This document shows positions 1-10,667 of a stretch of 64,000 nt of DNA, in pieces (position 1 is the stretch's first letter; the number at the start of each line of letters is the position of its first letter). The stretch covers positions 186,001-250,000 of the forward strand of contig JADJBL010000045.1 in the NCBI GenBank assembly GCA_016703765.1, written 5' to 3'. The DNA is from Saprospirales bacterium (GTDB taxonomy: Bacteria > Bacteroidota > Bacteroidia > Chitinophagales > Saprospiraceae). The notes below the pieces were generated by a model, which saw only the letters and a list, made by a program, of their open reading frames with translations, searched no databases and was not told where the DNA came from. A program made the translations under genes and the position numbers.

Positions 1-815
1 AGGATGACATAATCGGGCCGCCCGGCGGCGAGGATTTCGAATCCGCCGGGGTAGGCGGGGTTCATCAGACTGCCCTGGCCCTCGATGACGATGACGTGGG
101 GCTTTTCGTTATTCCAGGCCTCGTACACGGCGTGTTCGATCTCGCCGGCGACGAAGTCGTTGATGAGGGAATCCATGACCAGGCTGTACTTGGCGCCCTG
201 CAGCCATGCGGTCTGGCCGGTGCCCACGAGCTCGGCTTTCAGGCCTTTATTACGAAAACCGTGCACGATAATCCAGGCGGTGGTGCGCTTGCCGATGGCC
301 GAATCGGTGCCGAGAATAGCCAGTTTGAGGCAATCGACCTCTTCGATCTTTCCGGAGAAAAAATGCAATACATCGCGGTGCGGAGGCTTTCGGATATCGC
401 GGATCGTGCAGTCTTTTGCCTGGGCCAAGGAGACGAGTTCAGGCTTTTCGGAGAGGAAGTCGTGGAGGCCGGAGTCCACATTTAGCCCCTGCTGAAGGGC
501 CCATTTGATATCGTCGAGGGCCACGGCGGGAAGCCTGCCGCCGTCCGGGGCCAGGCCCATGACGAAGTAGCTGGCTGTCTGGCCCTTTGCCTTCAGGGTT
601 TCCCAGGCTTTTCGGGTGGATTCAAAAACGGGGATATTGCCGGTTTTTCCGTCCAGCACCTCGAGTGCATCCCGCCCCGCGTATCGGCTGTCGACGACTC
701 CCAGCACGTTGTATCTTTCCGTAAAACGGACCAGTCCGTGGGCTGTCTTTCCGCTCGGGGTATTAAAAGCGCCCTCGCAATAGACGATGGCGTTGCCGTC
801 GATCACTCTTTTCAT
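1..815 (-). CDS. DUF1611 family P-loop protein, 3' end cut by window edge
   Basis: Translation from the ATG at 815 reads MKRVIDGNAIVYCEG and stays open to base 1, so the C-terminus lies outside the window. An N-terminal domain of about 160 residues is followed by a P-loop GTDSAIGKRTTA at about residues 169-180, then GTGQTAWLQGA and VIVIEGQGSLMNPAYPGG, which are hallmarks of DUF1611. Some DUF1611 members are known as DgcN, a D-glutamate N-acetyltransferase, and others sit beside dipeptide epimerases. Which role applies cannot be decided because the downstream neighbour is missing. The gene follows the threonine-synthase-like gene on the same strand by 40 bp, so the two are probably cotranscribed. 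Confidence 0.85.
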   Translation of the reverse strand, partial: MKRVIDGNAIVYCEGAFNTPSGKTAHGLVRFTERYNVLGVVDSRYAGRDALEVLDGKTGNIPVFESTRKAWETLKAKGQTASYFVMGLAPDGGRLPAVALDDIKWALQQGLNVDSGLHDFLSEKPELVSLAQAKDCTIRDIRKPPHRDVLHFFSGKIEEVDCLKLAILGTDSAIGKRTTAWIIVHGFRNKGLKAELVGTGQTAWLQGAKYSLVMDSLINDFVAGEIEHAVYEAWNNEKPHVIVIEGQGSLMNPAYPGGFEILAAGRPDYVI

Positions 816-855
816 TTTTTAGGGGATTGCAGGGGATTATTAATGAACAAGGTAG

Positions 856-1917
856 TTAACGTTTAGCTGTAATAATAGCTACATAGCGATCCGGTTCCAA
901 AGGCTGTTTTTCGTGCAAATCGAGCAGGGCTGCGAGCCCGGCCGTCGAAGCGGGCAGCACCTTGAGGCCTTCCTCCTTCGATAGGAACTGAGCCTGTGCC
1001 AGCATTTTGGCATCGGAGATATCGAAGGCCTCGCCTTTCGATTCGTGGAGGGCGTAAAGGGCTTCCTCGCCGTCGAAGCTATGGGAGTTGATGAGGGGTT
1101 CGTTCCATTCCGTTTCGATGATCTTTTTCGGATCCAGGTCTTCGCAGGTGGTCAGGCCTTTTTGGTAGGAATGGATGATGGGGTTTTTATTGGTCGAAGA
1201 CCCGGCGATCAGTTTGGGAATGCGGGAGGTTTTGCCGCGTTTGTAAAGTCCGACAAAGCCGCGGTGAATTCCCGCCAGCAGGGTTCCGTTGGAGACCGGC
1301 ACGGCGACCATTTTGGGGGCGTCGCGGAGCACGTCGTAGATCTCCTCAGCGATTTGGGCGTAGGCCCTGATTTGCAGCGGAGTGTTCGCGCCTCCCGGGT
1401 TGGCGTCGTACCAATCGCTCACCCGGGCGATGTTGGAAGATTCCCACACCGTTTCTTCATAAGAGCCGGGATAGCGGATGATTTTTGCGCCGAACTGCTC
1501 CATGTCCTTGATCCTGGAGGTTTGGAAAGATTCGGGTATGAAAATATTGCAGCGGAGCCCGCCCAGATATGCGGCAAAGGCGATGGAGGCGCCGTAATTG
1601 CCGCAGGTAGCTACGCTGATCACGTCGAAACCCCGGCGAATGGCGTCGTGGACCTGGGCAAAGGCGATCCGGTCCTTTTGCGTGCCGGTGGGATTATTGC
1701 CTTCGAATTTAATGAGGAACTGCCTGAAGTCGAACTTCCGTTCGTAGGACCGCGCCCGGTTCAGATTGGTATCGCCGATCTCGATGTTTGTGATGTCTTC
1801 GAAATATTCGAGCCGGTCGACCAGAGAGAGGTTGTTGTCTTTGATGAGCTGGCTCAGCTCTTCGGCTTCTTTGCTAAGCGGGAAGGGATTGGTTTTTGCT
1901 CCGTCGAGGAGGATCAT
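856..1917 (-). CDS. Threonine-synthase-like PLP-dependent enzyme
   Basis: This 353-residue fold-type II PLP enzyme carries the lysine motif EGNNPTGTQKDR, with the probable Schiff-base lysine at residue 81. It also has a CGNYGASIAFAAY segment that would contact the cofactor and SNGTLLAG as the phosphate-binding turn. Threonine synthases convert O-phosphohomoserine to threonine. The fold is shared with other lyases, so the exact substrate is not certain. I chose the ATG at 1917 (MILLDGAKTN) over an in-frame ATG 39 bases upstream because a promoter-like TATACTTG lies at 1945-1952, overlapping that upstream start. It is followed on the same strand by the DUF1611 gene. Confidence 0.8.
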   Translation of the reverse strand: MILLDGAKTNPFPLSKEAEELSQLIKDNNLSLVDRLEYFEDITNIEIGDTNLNRARSYERKFDFRQFLIKFEGNNPTGTQKDRIAFAQVHDAIRRGFDVISVATCGNYGASIAFAAYLGGLRCNIFIPESFQTSRIKDMEQFGAKIIRYPGSYEETVWESSNIARVSDWYDANPGGANTPLQIRAYAQIAEEIYDVLRDAPKMVAVPVSNGTLLAGIHRGFVGLYKRGKTSRIPKLIAGSSTNKNPIIHSYQKGLTTCEDLDPKKIIETEWNEPLINSHSFDGEEALYALHESKGEAFDISDAKMLAQAQFLSKEEGLKVLPASTAGLAALLDLHEKQPLEPDRYVAIITAKR

Positions 1918-2017
1918 ATTCTTTATTTTGTGCCTTTCTTTTAACAAGTATACCAAAGTTTTGATTCATCTATCCTTCCTAAATTTTGTTGTAAACCGAT
2001 AACAACTTCCAAAAGCA

Positions 2018-2890
2018 ATGAACATCCGCTACCTGCGCCGCGACGAGATCGATAAAATCAAGTGGAACTCCTGTGTCCACTACGCCTCGAACGGCAATAT
2101 TTTCGGGTATGTGTGGTTTCTGGACAACGTGGCCAAGGACTGGGATGCGCTGGTGGAAGGGGATTACGAATCGGTGTTCCCCCTCGTGTGGAAGGAAGGC
2201 CGTCGTGGAGCAAAAGAACTGGTCCAGCCGCCCTGGATGCGCGAGCTGGGGCTCTATTCGGTGAATGTGCTGTCGAAGCCCCGGATACAGGCTTTTATCA
2301 GGGCCATTCCAGAGGAATTCTCCTCCATCGCCATCCACCTGAACGAGCAAAATTTCCTGCCCGAATCGGAGGGCTTTCAGATGAGCCCGCAGACCAACTA
2401 CCAAATGCTGCTCCAGCCCTCTTATGAGGAACTGGCCGACCAGTTCAGCAAGGAGTGGTTCCTCCAGCTCGGCCGGGCCGAGAAACACAGTCTGGGAACA
2501 GTATTGAATATGAAGCCGGAAACCCTCGCCGAATTTTACCGCAAATACGCCCCGCGCAACCCCGACCGCGAAGCGCGTTCGCATGCCCTGCTTCGCATCG
2601 TGTACAACATCCTCCACCGCGGCTGGGGCTTTACCTCCGGCGTCTATAACCCGGAAGGCGAATTGCTGGCGGCCAATTTTTTTATCTACAGCCATTCAAA
2701 GGTCCTTAGTCTGACCCCCCTCGTTTCGCCCAAAGGGAAATCCCAGGGCGCGCTGGAGTCGCTGTTCAACACCTTTCTGCAGACCCATGCAGGCAAACCC
2801 CTGCTCTTCGACCTCAATACGGATGGAGCGGACGGGTTTGTGCAAGGTATGGGGGCGCAGCCCAATTCGTATTTTAGGATTATTAGATAG
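2018..2890 (+). CDS. GNAT/FemAB-like acyltransferase-fold protein
   Basis: This is a 290-residue cytosolic protein with no signal peptide or membrane segment. The C-terminal half reads as a GNAT-like acyltransferase fold: ELLAANFFIYS, LTPLVSPKGKSQGALESLF and LLFDLNTDGADGFVQGMGA are typical of the acetyl-CoA-binding half of FemAB/GNAT-like proteins found in Bacteroidota. The substrate is unknown. It is divergent from the threonine-synthase-like gene and is followed after 33 bases by a lipoprotein gene on the same strand. Confidence 0.6.
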   Translation: MNIRYLRRDEIDKIKWNSCVHYASNGNIFGYVWFLDNVAKDWDALVEGDYESVFPLVWKEGRRGAKELVQPPWMRELGLYSVNVLSKPRIQAFIRAIPEEFSSIAIHLNEQNFLPESEGFQMSPQTNYQMLLQPSYEELADQFSKEWFLQLGRAEKHSLGTVLNMKPETLAEFYRKYAPRNPDREARSHALLRIVYNILHRGWGFTSGVYNPEGELLAANFFIYSHSKVLSLTPLVSPKGKSQGALESLFNTFLQTHAGKPLLFDLNTDGADGFVQGMGAQPNSYFRIIR

Positions 2891-2923
2891 ATGACAGGAT
2901 ATTCAGGATTGATTTTTGAGGTT

Positions 2924-3865
2924 ATGAAGATTTTCTTATTCATAGTTGTAGCGTGTATTTCTTCGGGCTGTGGGAAGGAGCGCCTGGAGGTGGTCTGGGA
3001 GCGCCAGGAAAGCCATACCCCTTATGACCTCCATGCCGTTTGTTTTGTGGACGGGCAGCGGGGTATTGCCGTTGGGGGGGATAGTTGGTATAGCGGAGTT
3101 TCCCTTTCCACGGGCGACGGGGGTAAGACCTGGCTGGCTGATACGCTCGGCAACAAACAATTATTTGCGTTGGACCTCGACGAACAGGGCGAAGCGGTGG
3201 CTGCGGGCATCGACGGAAATGTATTTAGCCGAAAAGAACAGGATACGGGCTGGAGCGCATACCGCTTTCCCGTCTGGGAAATTTACCGCGGCGTGGCGCA
3301 CGGAGAACAGGCCACGCTTCTCGTGGGTGGCCAGGCCTATAAAGCCGGACTGATCGTCAGGCTGGACGAGCAGTTTGAGATCGATACCGTGATTCACTAC
3401 GACGTGGAACTCGATGCCGTTTGCTGGGTCGACGAGCAAACAGCCATTGCTGCGGGCTACGGCCTGGTACTTCGCTCGGAAGACGGCGGGCGGACCTGGG
3501 CTACCTTGCCCATCGACGGGGACCATTTCAGGGCTATCCATTTCCCAAGTGAGTCGGTTGGCTATATCGTTGGCTACGCAGGCACCATCCTCAAAACAAC
3601 GGACGGAGGCTCGACCTGGGAAAAGCTCCGCAACGGCGGCGGCGTTTGGGAATCGAATATCCCATTTCGGGCCGTCTTTTTTTCAGACGAAGAAACCGGC
3701 TACCTGGCCGGAGAAAAAGGCATCGTCTGGAAAACCGTCGACGGCGGGGAAAACTGGATCGTGTTGGATGGCTTGCCGGAGGAAAATTACCTGGGCGTCT
3801 ATGCCGTCGGGTCAGACGGATGGCTGGTCGGGGAGCAGGGCGTCGTCATTCATTTTCGGGATTAG
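2924..3865 (+). CDS. YCF48/Hcf136-like beta-propeller lipoprotein
   Basis: The start at 2924 gives MKIFLFIVVACISSGCGKE, a lipoprotein signal peptide with lipobox ISSGC; an upstream in-frame ATG would bury this signal. The mature protein of about 295 residues carries at least four repeats ending in GGKTW, GGRTW, GGSTW and GGENW. These are the BNR/YCF48-type blades of a beta-propeller. In plants and cyanobacteria YCF48 helps assemble photosystem II; bacterial relatives on the cell surface have no assigned function. The stop overlaps by 20 bp the end of the convergent HTTM gene. Confidence 0.8.
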   Translation: MKIFLFIVVACISSGCGKERLEVVWERQESHTPYDLHAVCFVDGQRGIAVGGDSWYSGVSLSTGDGGKTWLADTLGNKQLFALDLDEQGEAVAAGIDGNVFSRKEQDTGWSAYRFPVWEIYRGVAHGEQATLLVGGQAYKAGLIVRLDEQFEIDTVIHYDVELDAVCWVDEQTAIAAGYGLVLRSEDGGRTWATLPIDGDHFRAIHFPSESVGYIVGYAGTILKTTDGGSTWEKLRNGGGVWESNIPFRAVFFSDEETGYLAGEKGIVWKTVDGGENWIVLDGLPEENYLGVYAVGSDGWLVGEQGVVIHFRD

Positions 3866-5256
3866 AGTCCTTTTCCTCTTTTTCCACTTCCATCAATGGA
3901 ATGATCCAGGAAGTCTCTTTCCAGGCCGACCATTCCTGAGCGGCCAGATCCACCTCCGGGTCGACAAAGGGTTGATAGGCCCTGCCGTTCAATTGCGCTT
4001 TGATATTGGCAAACACCTGCACGTCTTCCACCCCCTGGTCGCAGCGCATATCGCGCAGGTAATGGGCAAATTGAAGGATCATATCCGGATGGGTGAAGAG
4101 CTTTTGCTTTTGTTTTTTCGACAAAAACTTTGAGGGCTGAATGGTTTCCCTTTGGCCGGTAGCGGGGTCCACGATGACGAAATGCCCGTGCCCGCTTTTC
4201 CAGCGAAGCATCATGCGCCAGGAAAAGCGGTGCCCTTCTTCGGTCCAGGCCACCGGCCCTTTCAGGAGATGGTGGCGAAGGGGGTATGTGAGATGGAAAC
4301 CCGCCAACAGGACCAGTGCTGCTAGGATGTATGGCTTGAATTGATCCGTATCGTGCCAGGAGGAGGCATCCGGGGCATCGGCTACCCGGGCGTCCCAGCG
4401 TGCGGCCCAGCGGTCGATGGGTCGGAATCGGCCCCGCAGCCAGGCTACCCAGCGGCGCGGCAGGTCGGGTGGGAAAAACAGCGCAGTGAGGCCAAGCGAC
4501 AGCCAGGGGAATATGCCGATATTGAAAATGAGGGTATTGCTCAGGTGAAAGAACAGGGCGCCGCCAAGGGCGAACAGGCGGGTTTTGCGAAACAGGAGCA
4601 AAAAGGCTATGCTCAGGTCCAGGGCCAATCCGCCATAGCTCATGAACCAGGCCGTGCCTTCTTTTGCAAAAAGCCAGCCGATGAGGGGCAGGTCCGATTT
4701 CATGCGCAGCCAGTCCTTGAGCGGGATGGCGTTCAGCCAGTCGGAATTGAGCTTTGCCAGACCTCCGTAAAAATAGACGACCCCCATGAGGAAGGGGCAG
4801 GACGGCCATCGACCAGAAGGGGATGGTCCGGCGCCGAAGGGAGGGATCGCGGGCTACATCGAGCGACCATTCGCGGTTTGCCGGGAGCAGGGCCATGATA
4901 AAACCCAGCCAGCAAAACAGGTAGCCGTGGTTCAGGTAATGGGTCTTTTCCAGCACAAAAACATAGGTAAACCCGAACGCAAATACCAGGGCGGCGCTCC
5001 GGTACCATTTCCCGAGAATAATACAGACACAGGCGCAGATCATCAGGATAAAGAATGCGGACATCAGGGGCTCGGGAAGCGGCCGCACCCATTCAAAGCC
5101 GAAATATTTGAACTGAAACCCATCCGGCTGGAAATCGCCGAGCGTCAGGTGGTAATGAATCCAAAGCGCCAGCGTTTCCGCAAAGCCCAGGATGCCGAAG
5201 ACGATGCGGAAAAAAACGAGTGAAGCGATGTCGATCCGTTGGAAAAGCCGTTCCAT
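3846..5256 (-). CDS. HTTM-domain membrane protein (gamma-carboxylase-like), frameshifted
   Basis: From the ATG at 5256 (MERLFQRIDIASLVFFRIVFG) the protein shows the multi-pass HTTM region related to vitamin K-dependent gamma-glutamyl carboxylase, including WIHYHL and LNHGYLFCWLG. At the G4 run 4794-4797 (C4 on the coding strand) the frame breaks. Removing one C gives LPFLMGVVYFYGGLAKLNSDW and continues to the stop at 3846, for about 469 residues, which is normal for bacterial family members. Whether the bacterial proteins carboxylate glutamate is not established. The single extra base could be an assembly error or a real mutation. Confidence 0.75.
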
Positions 5257-5319
5257 ATCCGATGGATGGTAATGGAAGCGAAGATAGATAAAAACACTCG
5301 CCGGAATACAAACAAAATG

Positions 5320-5349
5320 TTGCAAAAAGAAACAAAAAATGTATCTTTG
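5320..5349 (+). promoter_or_regulatory. Bacteroidota-type promoter of parE
   Basis: TTG at 5320-5322, a 19-bp spacer and TATCTTTG at 5342-5349 match the Bacteroidota sigma-ABfr consensus (-33 TTG, -7 TAnnTTTG). The ParE start codon is 47 bases downstream. Confidence 0.7.
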
Positions 5350-5396
5350 CAGCAGCCGTTTTTGCCTACATTAGCGGGATTTCAATAAACTCATTC

Positions 5397-7310
5397 ATGG
5401 AAAAAATCACCTATACCGAAGAGAATATCCGTTCACTAGACTGGAGGGAGCACATCCGTATGCGCCCGGGGATGTACATTGGAAAACTGGGAGACGGCTC
5501 CTCGCCCGACGACGGGATCTACGTCCTGCTCAAGGAGGTGATCGACAACTCCATCGACGAGTACATCATGGGTCACGGGAGAGAGATCCGGGTCACGGTG
5601 GAGGAGGGGGAAGTCGAGGTTCGCGATTTCGGCCGCGGCATACCGCTTGGAAAGGTGATCGACTGCGTATCGAAGATCAACACCGGTGGGAAGTACGACT
5701 CCAAGGCCTTCAAAAAATCGGTGGGTCTGAACGGGGTGGGCACCAAGGCCGTGAACGCGCTGTCGGACTATTTTCTGGTCCAGGCGATCCGCGACGGCAA
5801 GACCAAAGTAGCCGAGTTTCAACAGGGGGAGATCACCAAGGACCACTCCCTGAAGAAGTCGGAGGAAAAGATGGGCACGCGGATTTTGTTCAGGCCGGAC
5901 GCCAATATTTTCCGGCATTATCGCTACCGGAGCGAATTTATAGAGAACCAGCTTTGGAACTATGCCTACCTCAACGCGGGCCTCAAGATCCATTATAACG
6001 GAAAAGTTTTCGTCTCCCAAAACGGCTTGCTGGACCTCCTCAGCCGCCGGACGCAATCGGAGCACCTTTGCTATCCCATCATCCACCTAAAGGGAGAGGA
6101 TATCGAGGTGGCCATGACACACGGTCAACAATACGGCGAGCAGTATTATTCGTTCGTCAACGGCCAGCATACCACGCAGGGCGGCACCCACCTGAATGCC
6201 TTCCGGGAGGCGGTCGTAAAAACCATCCGCGAGTTTTTCAACAAGAATTTCGACCCCAAAGACGTCCGCTCTTCCATCATCGCAGCCCTGAGCGTGCGGA
6301 TCGAGGAGCCGGTCTTCGAATCCCAGACCAAGACCAAGCTCGGATCACAGGATATCGGGCCGGACGGACCTAGTATCCGGACCTTCATCACCGATTTCGT
6401 CAAGCGGGATCTCGACAATTTTCTGCATAAAAACCCCGAGGTAGCCAAAGACCTGCAAAAGCGGATCCTGCAATCCGAACGCGAGCGCAAGGAGATCGCC
6501 GACATCAAAAAACTGGCCAACCAGCGCGCCAAAAAGGCCAACCTCCACAACAAAAAACTGCGCGACTGCCGCCTGCACTTCAACGATCCCGGCCGTTCCA
6601 TTTCGGACGAAGACCGACTGGCTACGACGGTATTCATCACCGAGGGCGACTCCGCCAGCGGCTCGATCACCAAGGCCCGCAACGTGCAGACCCAGGCCGT
6701 TTTCAGTCTCCGAGGAAAGCCCCTTAACTGCTTCGGACTCACCAAAAAGGTGGTGTACGAAAACGAGGAGTTCAACCTGCTCCAGCACGCCCTCGACATC
6801 GAAGATTCCCTGGACGACCTTCGCTACAACCGCGTAGTCATCTCCACCGACGCCGACGTCGACGGCATGCATATCCGCTTGCTGCTGCTGACTTTCTTCC
6901 TCCAGTTCTTCCCCGAGCTGGTGCGCGCAGGGCATTTGTTTATCTTCGATACGCCCCTTTTCCGGGTGCGGGACAAAAACCAGACCTTTTACTGCTACAG
7001 CGAGGCGGAAAAACAGGAGGCAATTAAAAAACTGAAAGGCAAGCCGGAAATAACCCGGTTTAAGGGCCTTGGCGAGATCTCCCCTTCCGAGTTCAAGGAT
7101 TTTATCGGCGATGACATCCGCCTGGAGCCGGTACTGTTTAACGACCAGACCGATCTGGAGGACGTGCTGGCTTACTACATGGGCAAAAACTCCCAGGAGC
7201 GGCAGGATTTTATCATCGACAACCTGCGCCTGGAAAAGGATGATGTCAACGGGCAGGAGGTCAAGGATGCTGAGGCCTTGTCGGAAGAGGTACTGGAAAC
7301 TGCCGGCTAA
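5397..7310 (+). CDS. parE: DNA topoisomerase IV subunit B
   Basis: This 637-residue ATPase subunit of a type IIA topoisomerase has the GHKL ATP-binding motifs in order: [10 protein letters not shown] (N box), DFGRGIPL and [13 protein letters not shown]. The TOPRIM motifs EGDSASGS and [10 protein letters not shown] follow. The length and lack of a GyrB-type insert fit ParE, which with ParC decatenates daughter chromosomes. GyrB cannot be fully excluded without a tree. The DUF3592 gene starts 11 bases after the stop and is probably cotranscribed. Confidence 0.9.
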   Translation: MEKITYTEENIRSLDWREHIRMRPGMYIGKLGDGSSPDDGIYVLLKEVIDNSIDEYIMGHGREIRVTVEEGEVEVRDFGRGIPLGKVIDCVSKINTGGKYDSKAFKKSVGLNGVGTKAVNALSDYFLVQAIRDGKTKVAEFQQGEITKDHSLKKSEEKMGTRILFRPDANIFRHYRYRSEFIENQLWNYAYLNAGLKIHYNGKVFVSQNGLLDLLSRRTQSEHLCYPIIHLKGEDIEVAMTHGQQYGEQYYSFVNGQHTTQGGTHLNAFREAVVKTIREFFNKNFDPKDVRSSIIAALSVRIEEPVFESQTKTKLGSQDIGPDGPSIRTFITDFVKRDLDNFLHKNPEVAKDLQKRILQSERERKEIADIKKLANQRAKKANLHNKKLRDCRLHFNDPGRSISDEDRLATTVFITEGDSASGSITKARNVQTQAVFSLRGKPLNCFGLTKKVVYENEEFNLLQHALDIEDSLDDLRYNRVVISTDADVDGMHIRLLLLTFFLQFFPELVRAGHLFIFDTPLFRVRDKNQTFYCYSEAEKQEAIKKLKGKPEITRFKGLGEISPSEFKDFIGDDIRLEPVLFNDQTDLEDVLAYYMGKNSQERQDFIIDNLRLEKDDVNGQEVKDAEALSEEVLETAG

Positions 7311-7321
7311 TACCCTGATCT

Positions 7322-7975
7322 ATGAGGATACCTTTCGAAAAAACCCTCCGCCAGCCGCCGCCCCGGAGGATCGGTATTTACTCCCAAATGGCCATTCTGT
7401 TCAGCGGATTTATGCAGCAGATGGGGTGGCTGTTTGTGGGAATGGGGATGATTTTTGTGGTGATCTTCCTGCCTTTTTCGGGAATCATCGGCGCACAGGA
7501 CGGCGCCTTCCCGAAATTCGTCGCCTTTGTCCTGATCTTCCCCATTGCGGGCTTATTCATGGTGATCCCCGGCTTGCGCAAACAGGCCAAAGGCCTGGAT
7601 TTGCTTCGAAACGGCGAGTTTACAAGGGGAGCCATCAAAAGCAAGGAACCCACCGGCTCAACCATCAAGATTAACAACCGGTCTTATCCGGTGATGAAAT
7701 TTACTTTTGAATTCGAATACCAGGGGAGCAAGTACGAAGCCGTTTGCAGGACCCACCTTACGGAACTCCTGGAGGACGAAGAGCAAGAAACAATCCTCTT
7801 TTACCCGACCAAGCCGGATTTCAACATCGTGTACGACGGAATTTCCAACTCGCCCGGCATGGACCCCATGGGCAACTTCCTTCCCGTCAGCTGGACTAAG
7901 GCCTGGGTATTCCTCGGGCCCGCTGTAGGCATCTTTATGACGGCCATTGCGCTTCGCCTGTTTTTTCTGATCTAA
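7322..7975 (+). CDS. DUF3592-like membrane protein
   Basis: The 217-residue protein has hydrophobic segments at about residues 23-52 and 64-82, a soluble loop with RSYPVMKFTFEFEYQGSKYEA and ILFYPTKPDFNIVYD, and a final membrane helix. This is the layout of DUF3592 proteins, whose function is unknown. It lies 11 bases downstream of parE on the same strand, which suggests cotranscription but not necessarily a shared job. Confidence 0.6.
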   Translation: MRIPFEKTLRQPPPRRIGIYSQMAILFSGFMQQMGWLFVGMGMIFVVIFLPFSGIIGAQDGAFPKFVAFVLIFPIAGLFMVIPGLRKQAKGLDLLRNGEFTRGAIKSKEPTGSTIKINNRSYPVMKFTFEFEYQGSKYEAVCRTHLTELLEDEEQETILFYPTKPDFNIVYDGISNSPGMDPMGNFLPVSWTKAWVFLGPAVGIFMTAIALRLFFLI

Positions 7976-8177
7976 AAACAGGAATCTGCCGTTTTGTCTT
8001 CCCCTTATTAAATTGATTGCCAAAATCCGGTTACTTTGGAGAGGAAATCTGTCAAAAAGACGCAGAAAAGCAAAGTTCTTTCATTGGCATAATAGTTGAC
8101 ATTTTTGCATTGCGGTGGGAAAATACCCTTTCCGCCATCTTGACATTATCGCCGGGTAGGGATAACTTGAAAAATTT

Positions 8178-10589
8178 ATGGGCATGTTTGATGATTATTT
8201 TGGCGCGCAAAGTTTTGAGGATGAAGGCGATTTCATTCCCCTGATCTCTATAGAAGAAGAGGACGAAAAGACTATTCAGGAAATCTATTCGGATATCCTT
8301 CCCATCCTTGCCCTCAAGAATACCGTCCTTTTTCCCGGGATCGTCATCCCCATCACCGTAGGTCGCGACAAGTCCATCAAAGCCATCAACCGCGCATACG
8401 AGAAGGATCGCATTATCGCCGTGGTTTCCCAGCGGGACAGCAAGATCGAAAACCCCAACCCGGGCGAGTTGTATCAGGTGGGCACCATTGCCCGCATCAT
8501 CAAGCTGATCCGGATGCCCGATGGCACCACGACCGCCATTCTCCAGGGACGCAAGCGTTTTCGCATCCAAAGCATGGTGAAAGAAGACCCCTATATGGAA
8601 GGGATCGTCTCTATCATCTCCTACGAGGAGGCTTCCCAGAAAATGGAATTCGAAGCCCTCATCGCTTCCATCATAGACAAAGCAGGCCAGATCATCGAGC
8701 TGTCGCCGAATATCCCCTCGGAGGCCATCGTCATGCTTCGAAACATAAACAGCCAGAGCTTTTTGCTGAACTTCATCGCCTCCAACCTGGGGGTGAAAGT
8801 GCATCAAAAACAACATATCCTCGAGGTCAACAACCTGCACGAGAAGGCCAAGATCGTCTATAAGCAGATGGACGGCGAACTGCAACTGCTGGAGCTCAAA
8901 GACCAGATCGAGAGCAAGGTTCGCACCGATATCGAAAAGCAGCAACGGGATTATTTCCTGAGCCAGCAACTCAAGACCATACAGGAAGAACTGGGCCAAA
9001 ACCCTCAGGAGGAAGAAGTCAGAACCCTTGCCGAACGGGCCAAAAAGAAAAAATGGACAAAAGCGGTGGGGGAGACCTTCGAAAAAGAGCTCGGCAAACT
9101 CCAGCGCATGAACCCCCAGGTAGCGGAATACTCCATTCAGGTCAACTATCTCGACCTGCTGCTGGAACTGCCCTGGGACCAATACACCGAGGACAATTTT
9201 GACCTTCGCAAGGTCAAAAAGGTCCTCGACAAGGACCACTACGGACTGGAAAAGGTCAAGGAGCGCATCCTCGAACACCTGGCTGTGCTTAAGCTGAAAG
9301 GGGACATGAAGGCCCCGATCCTTTGTCTGGTCGGCCCTCCGGGTGTGGGTAAAACCTCGCTCGGCAAATCGATCGCCAATGCACTGGACCGGAAATTCGT
9401 CCGTATGTCGCTCGGCGGCCTGCACGACGAATCGGAGATCCGCGGCCACCGCAAGACCTATATCGGCGCCATGCCTGGCCGGATCATCCAATCGATCAAA
9501 AAGGCGGGCTCCTCGAACCCGGTTTTTATCCTCGACGAGATCGACAAAGTGGGCAAGGATTTCCGAGGAGACCCGTCTTCGGCCCTGCTCGAAGTGCTCG
9601 ATCCGGAACAGAATTCGACCTTTCACGACAACTACCTGGAACTGGAATACGACCTCTCCAAGGTCATGTTCGTAGCCACCGCCAACTCCCTGGCCACCAT
9701 CCAGCCCGCTTTGCTGGACCGGATGGAGATCATCGAGATCAGTGGCTATTCCACGGAGGAAAAGGTGGAAATAGCCAAGCGCCACCTTATCCCGCTGCAA
9801 CGGGACGAGCACGGCCTGAAGGCTTCCCATATCAAAATACCGGTCAAGACCGTTCGCAAAGCCATCGAAGAATATACCCGGGAGTCGGGGGTCCGCTCCC
9901 TCAACCACCGCATCGCGGGCATCATGCGCGGGGTGGCGAAAAGGGTGGCCATGGACGAGGTGTCTAACATCGTGGTCAACCCCGAAGACCTGCGCGGGTA
10001 TCTGGGCCCTTCGAGACATTCGAACGACGTGTACCAAAAAGCGCTCACGCCAGGTGTGGCGGTCGGCCTGGCCTGGACGCAAGTAGGCGGCGACATCCTC
10101 TTTATCGAAGTCAGCCTCAATAAAGGCAAGGGCATGCTCACCATGACCGGCAACCTCGGCGATGTGATGAAAGAGTCGGCCACCACCGCCCTGAGCTATA
10201 TAAAAGCACATTGTGAAGAGCTTGGCATCGACGTCGAGCTGTTCAGCCAGCGCGATATTCACCTGCACGTGCCCCAGGGCGCCATCCCGAAAGACGGCCC
10301 ATCGGCAGGTATTACCATGCTCACTGCCATCACCTCTGCTTTTACCGGACGGCCCCTCAAGCCCTATCTCGCCATGACCGGGGAGATCACGCTTCGGGGG
10401 AAAGTGCTGCCGGTCGGAGGGATCAAGGAAAAGATACTTGCTGCGAAACGTGCCGGCCTCCGGCAGATCATCCTGTGCAAGGAAAACGAAAAGCACGTGG
10501 AAGATATCCAGCCCTCTTACATCGAAGGCATGACGTTCCATTACGTTACCGAAATGAGCGAAGTGTTAAAACTCGCCCTTCGGGCTTAA
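8178..10589 (+). CDS. lon: ATP-dependent protease Lon
   Basis: At 803 residues this is a full-length LonA. An N-terminal LON substrate-binding domain covers about residues 40-245 ([14 protein letters not shown]), followed by a coiled linker. The AAA+ module has Walker A GPPGVGKT at about 386 and Walker [10 protein letters not shown]. The protease domain has the catalytic serine in [11 protein letters not shown] at about 709 and the lysine in [14 protein letters not shown] at about 752. Lon degrades misfolded and regulatory proteins in the cytosol. The 200 bp upstream contain no other gene, and I see no perfect Bacteroidota promoter there. Confidence 0.97.
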   Translation: MGMFDDYFGAQSFEDEGDFIPLISIEEEDEKTIQEIYSDILPILALKNTVLFPGIVIPITVGRDKSIKAINRAYEKDRIIAVVSQRDSKIENPNPGELYQVGTIARIIKLIRMPDGTTTAILQGRKRFRIQSMVKEDPYMEGIVSIISYEEASQKMEFEALIASIIDKAGQIIELSPNIPSEAIVMLRNINSQSFLLNFIASNLGVKVHQKQHILEVNNLHEKAKIVYKQMDGELQLLELKDQIESKVRTDIEKQQRDYFLSQQLKTIQEELGQNPQEEEVRTLAERAKKKKWTKAVGETFEKELGKLQRMNPQVAEYSIQVNYLDLLLELPWDQYTEDNFDLRKVKKVLDKDHYGLEKVKERILEHLAVLKLKGDMKAPILCLVGPPGVGKTSLGKSIANALDRKFVRMSLGGLHDESEIRGHRKTYIGAMPGRIIQSIKKAGSSNPVFILDEIDKVGKDFRGDPSSALLEVLDPEQNSTFHDNYLELEYDLSKVMFVATANSLATIQPALLDRMEIIEISGYSTEEKVEIAKRHLIPLQRDEHGLKASHIKIPVKTVRKAIEEYTRESGVRSLNHRIAGIMRGVAKRVAMDEVSNIVVNPEDLRGYLGPSRHSNDVYQKALTPGVAVGLAWTQVGGDILFIEVSLNKGKGMLTMTGNLGDVMKESATTALSYIKAHCEELGIDVELFSQRDIHLHVPQGAIPKDGPSAGITMLTAITSAFTGRPLKPYLAMTGEITLRGKVLPVGGIKEKILAAKRAGLRQIILCKENEKHVEDIQPSYIEGMTFHYVTEMSEVLKLALRA

Positions 10590-10667
10590 TAATTGCTAAT
10601 TTTCGAGCCTTGGCAAACCTTTAAAGGGGGTCCCGCGTCTATATTGTACCACCAAAACAGGATATCG

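Noticed and set aside
8052..10541. 829-codon open frame on the minus strand opposite lon
   Set aside because: It is antisense to an intact Lon with strong family motifs. The long frame follows from GC-biased codons in Lon, and its translation has no domain pattern.
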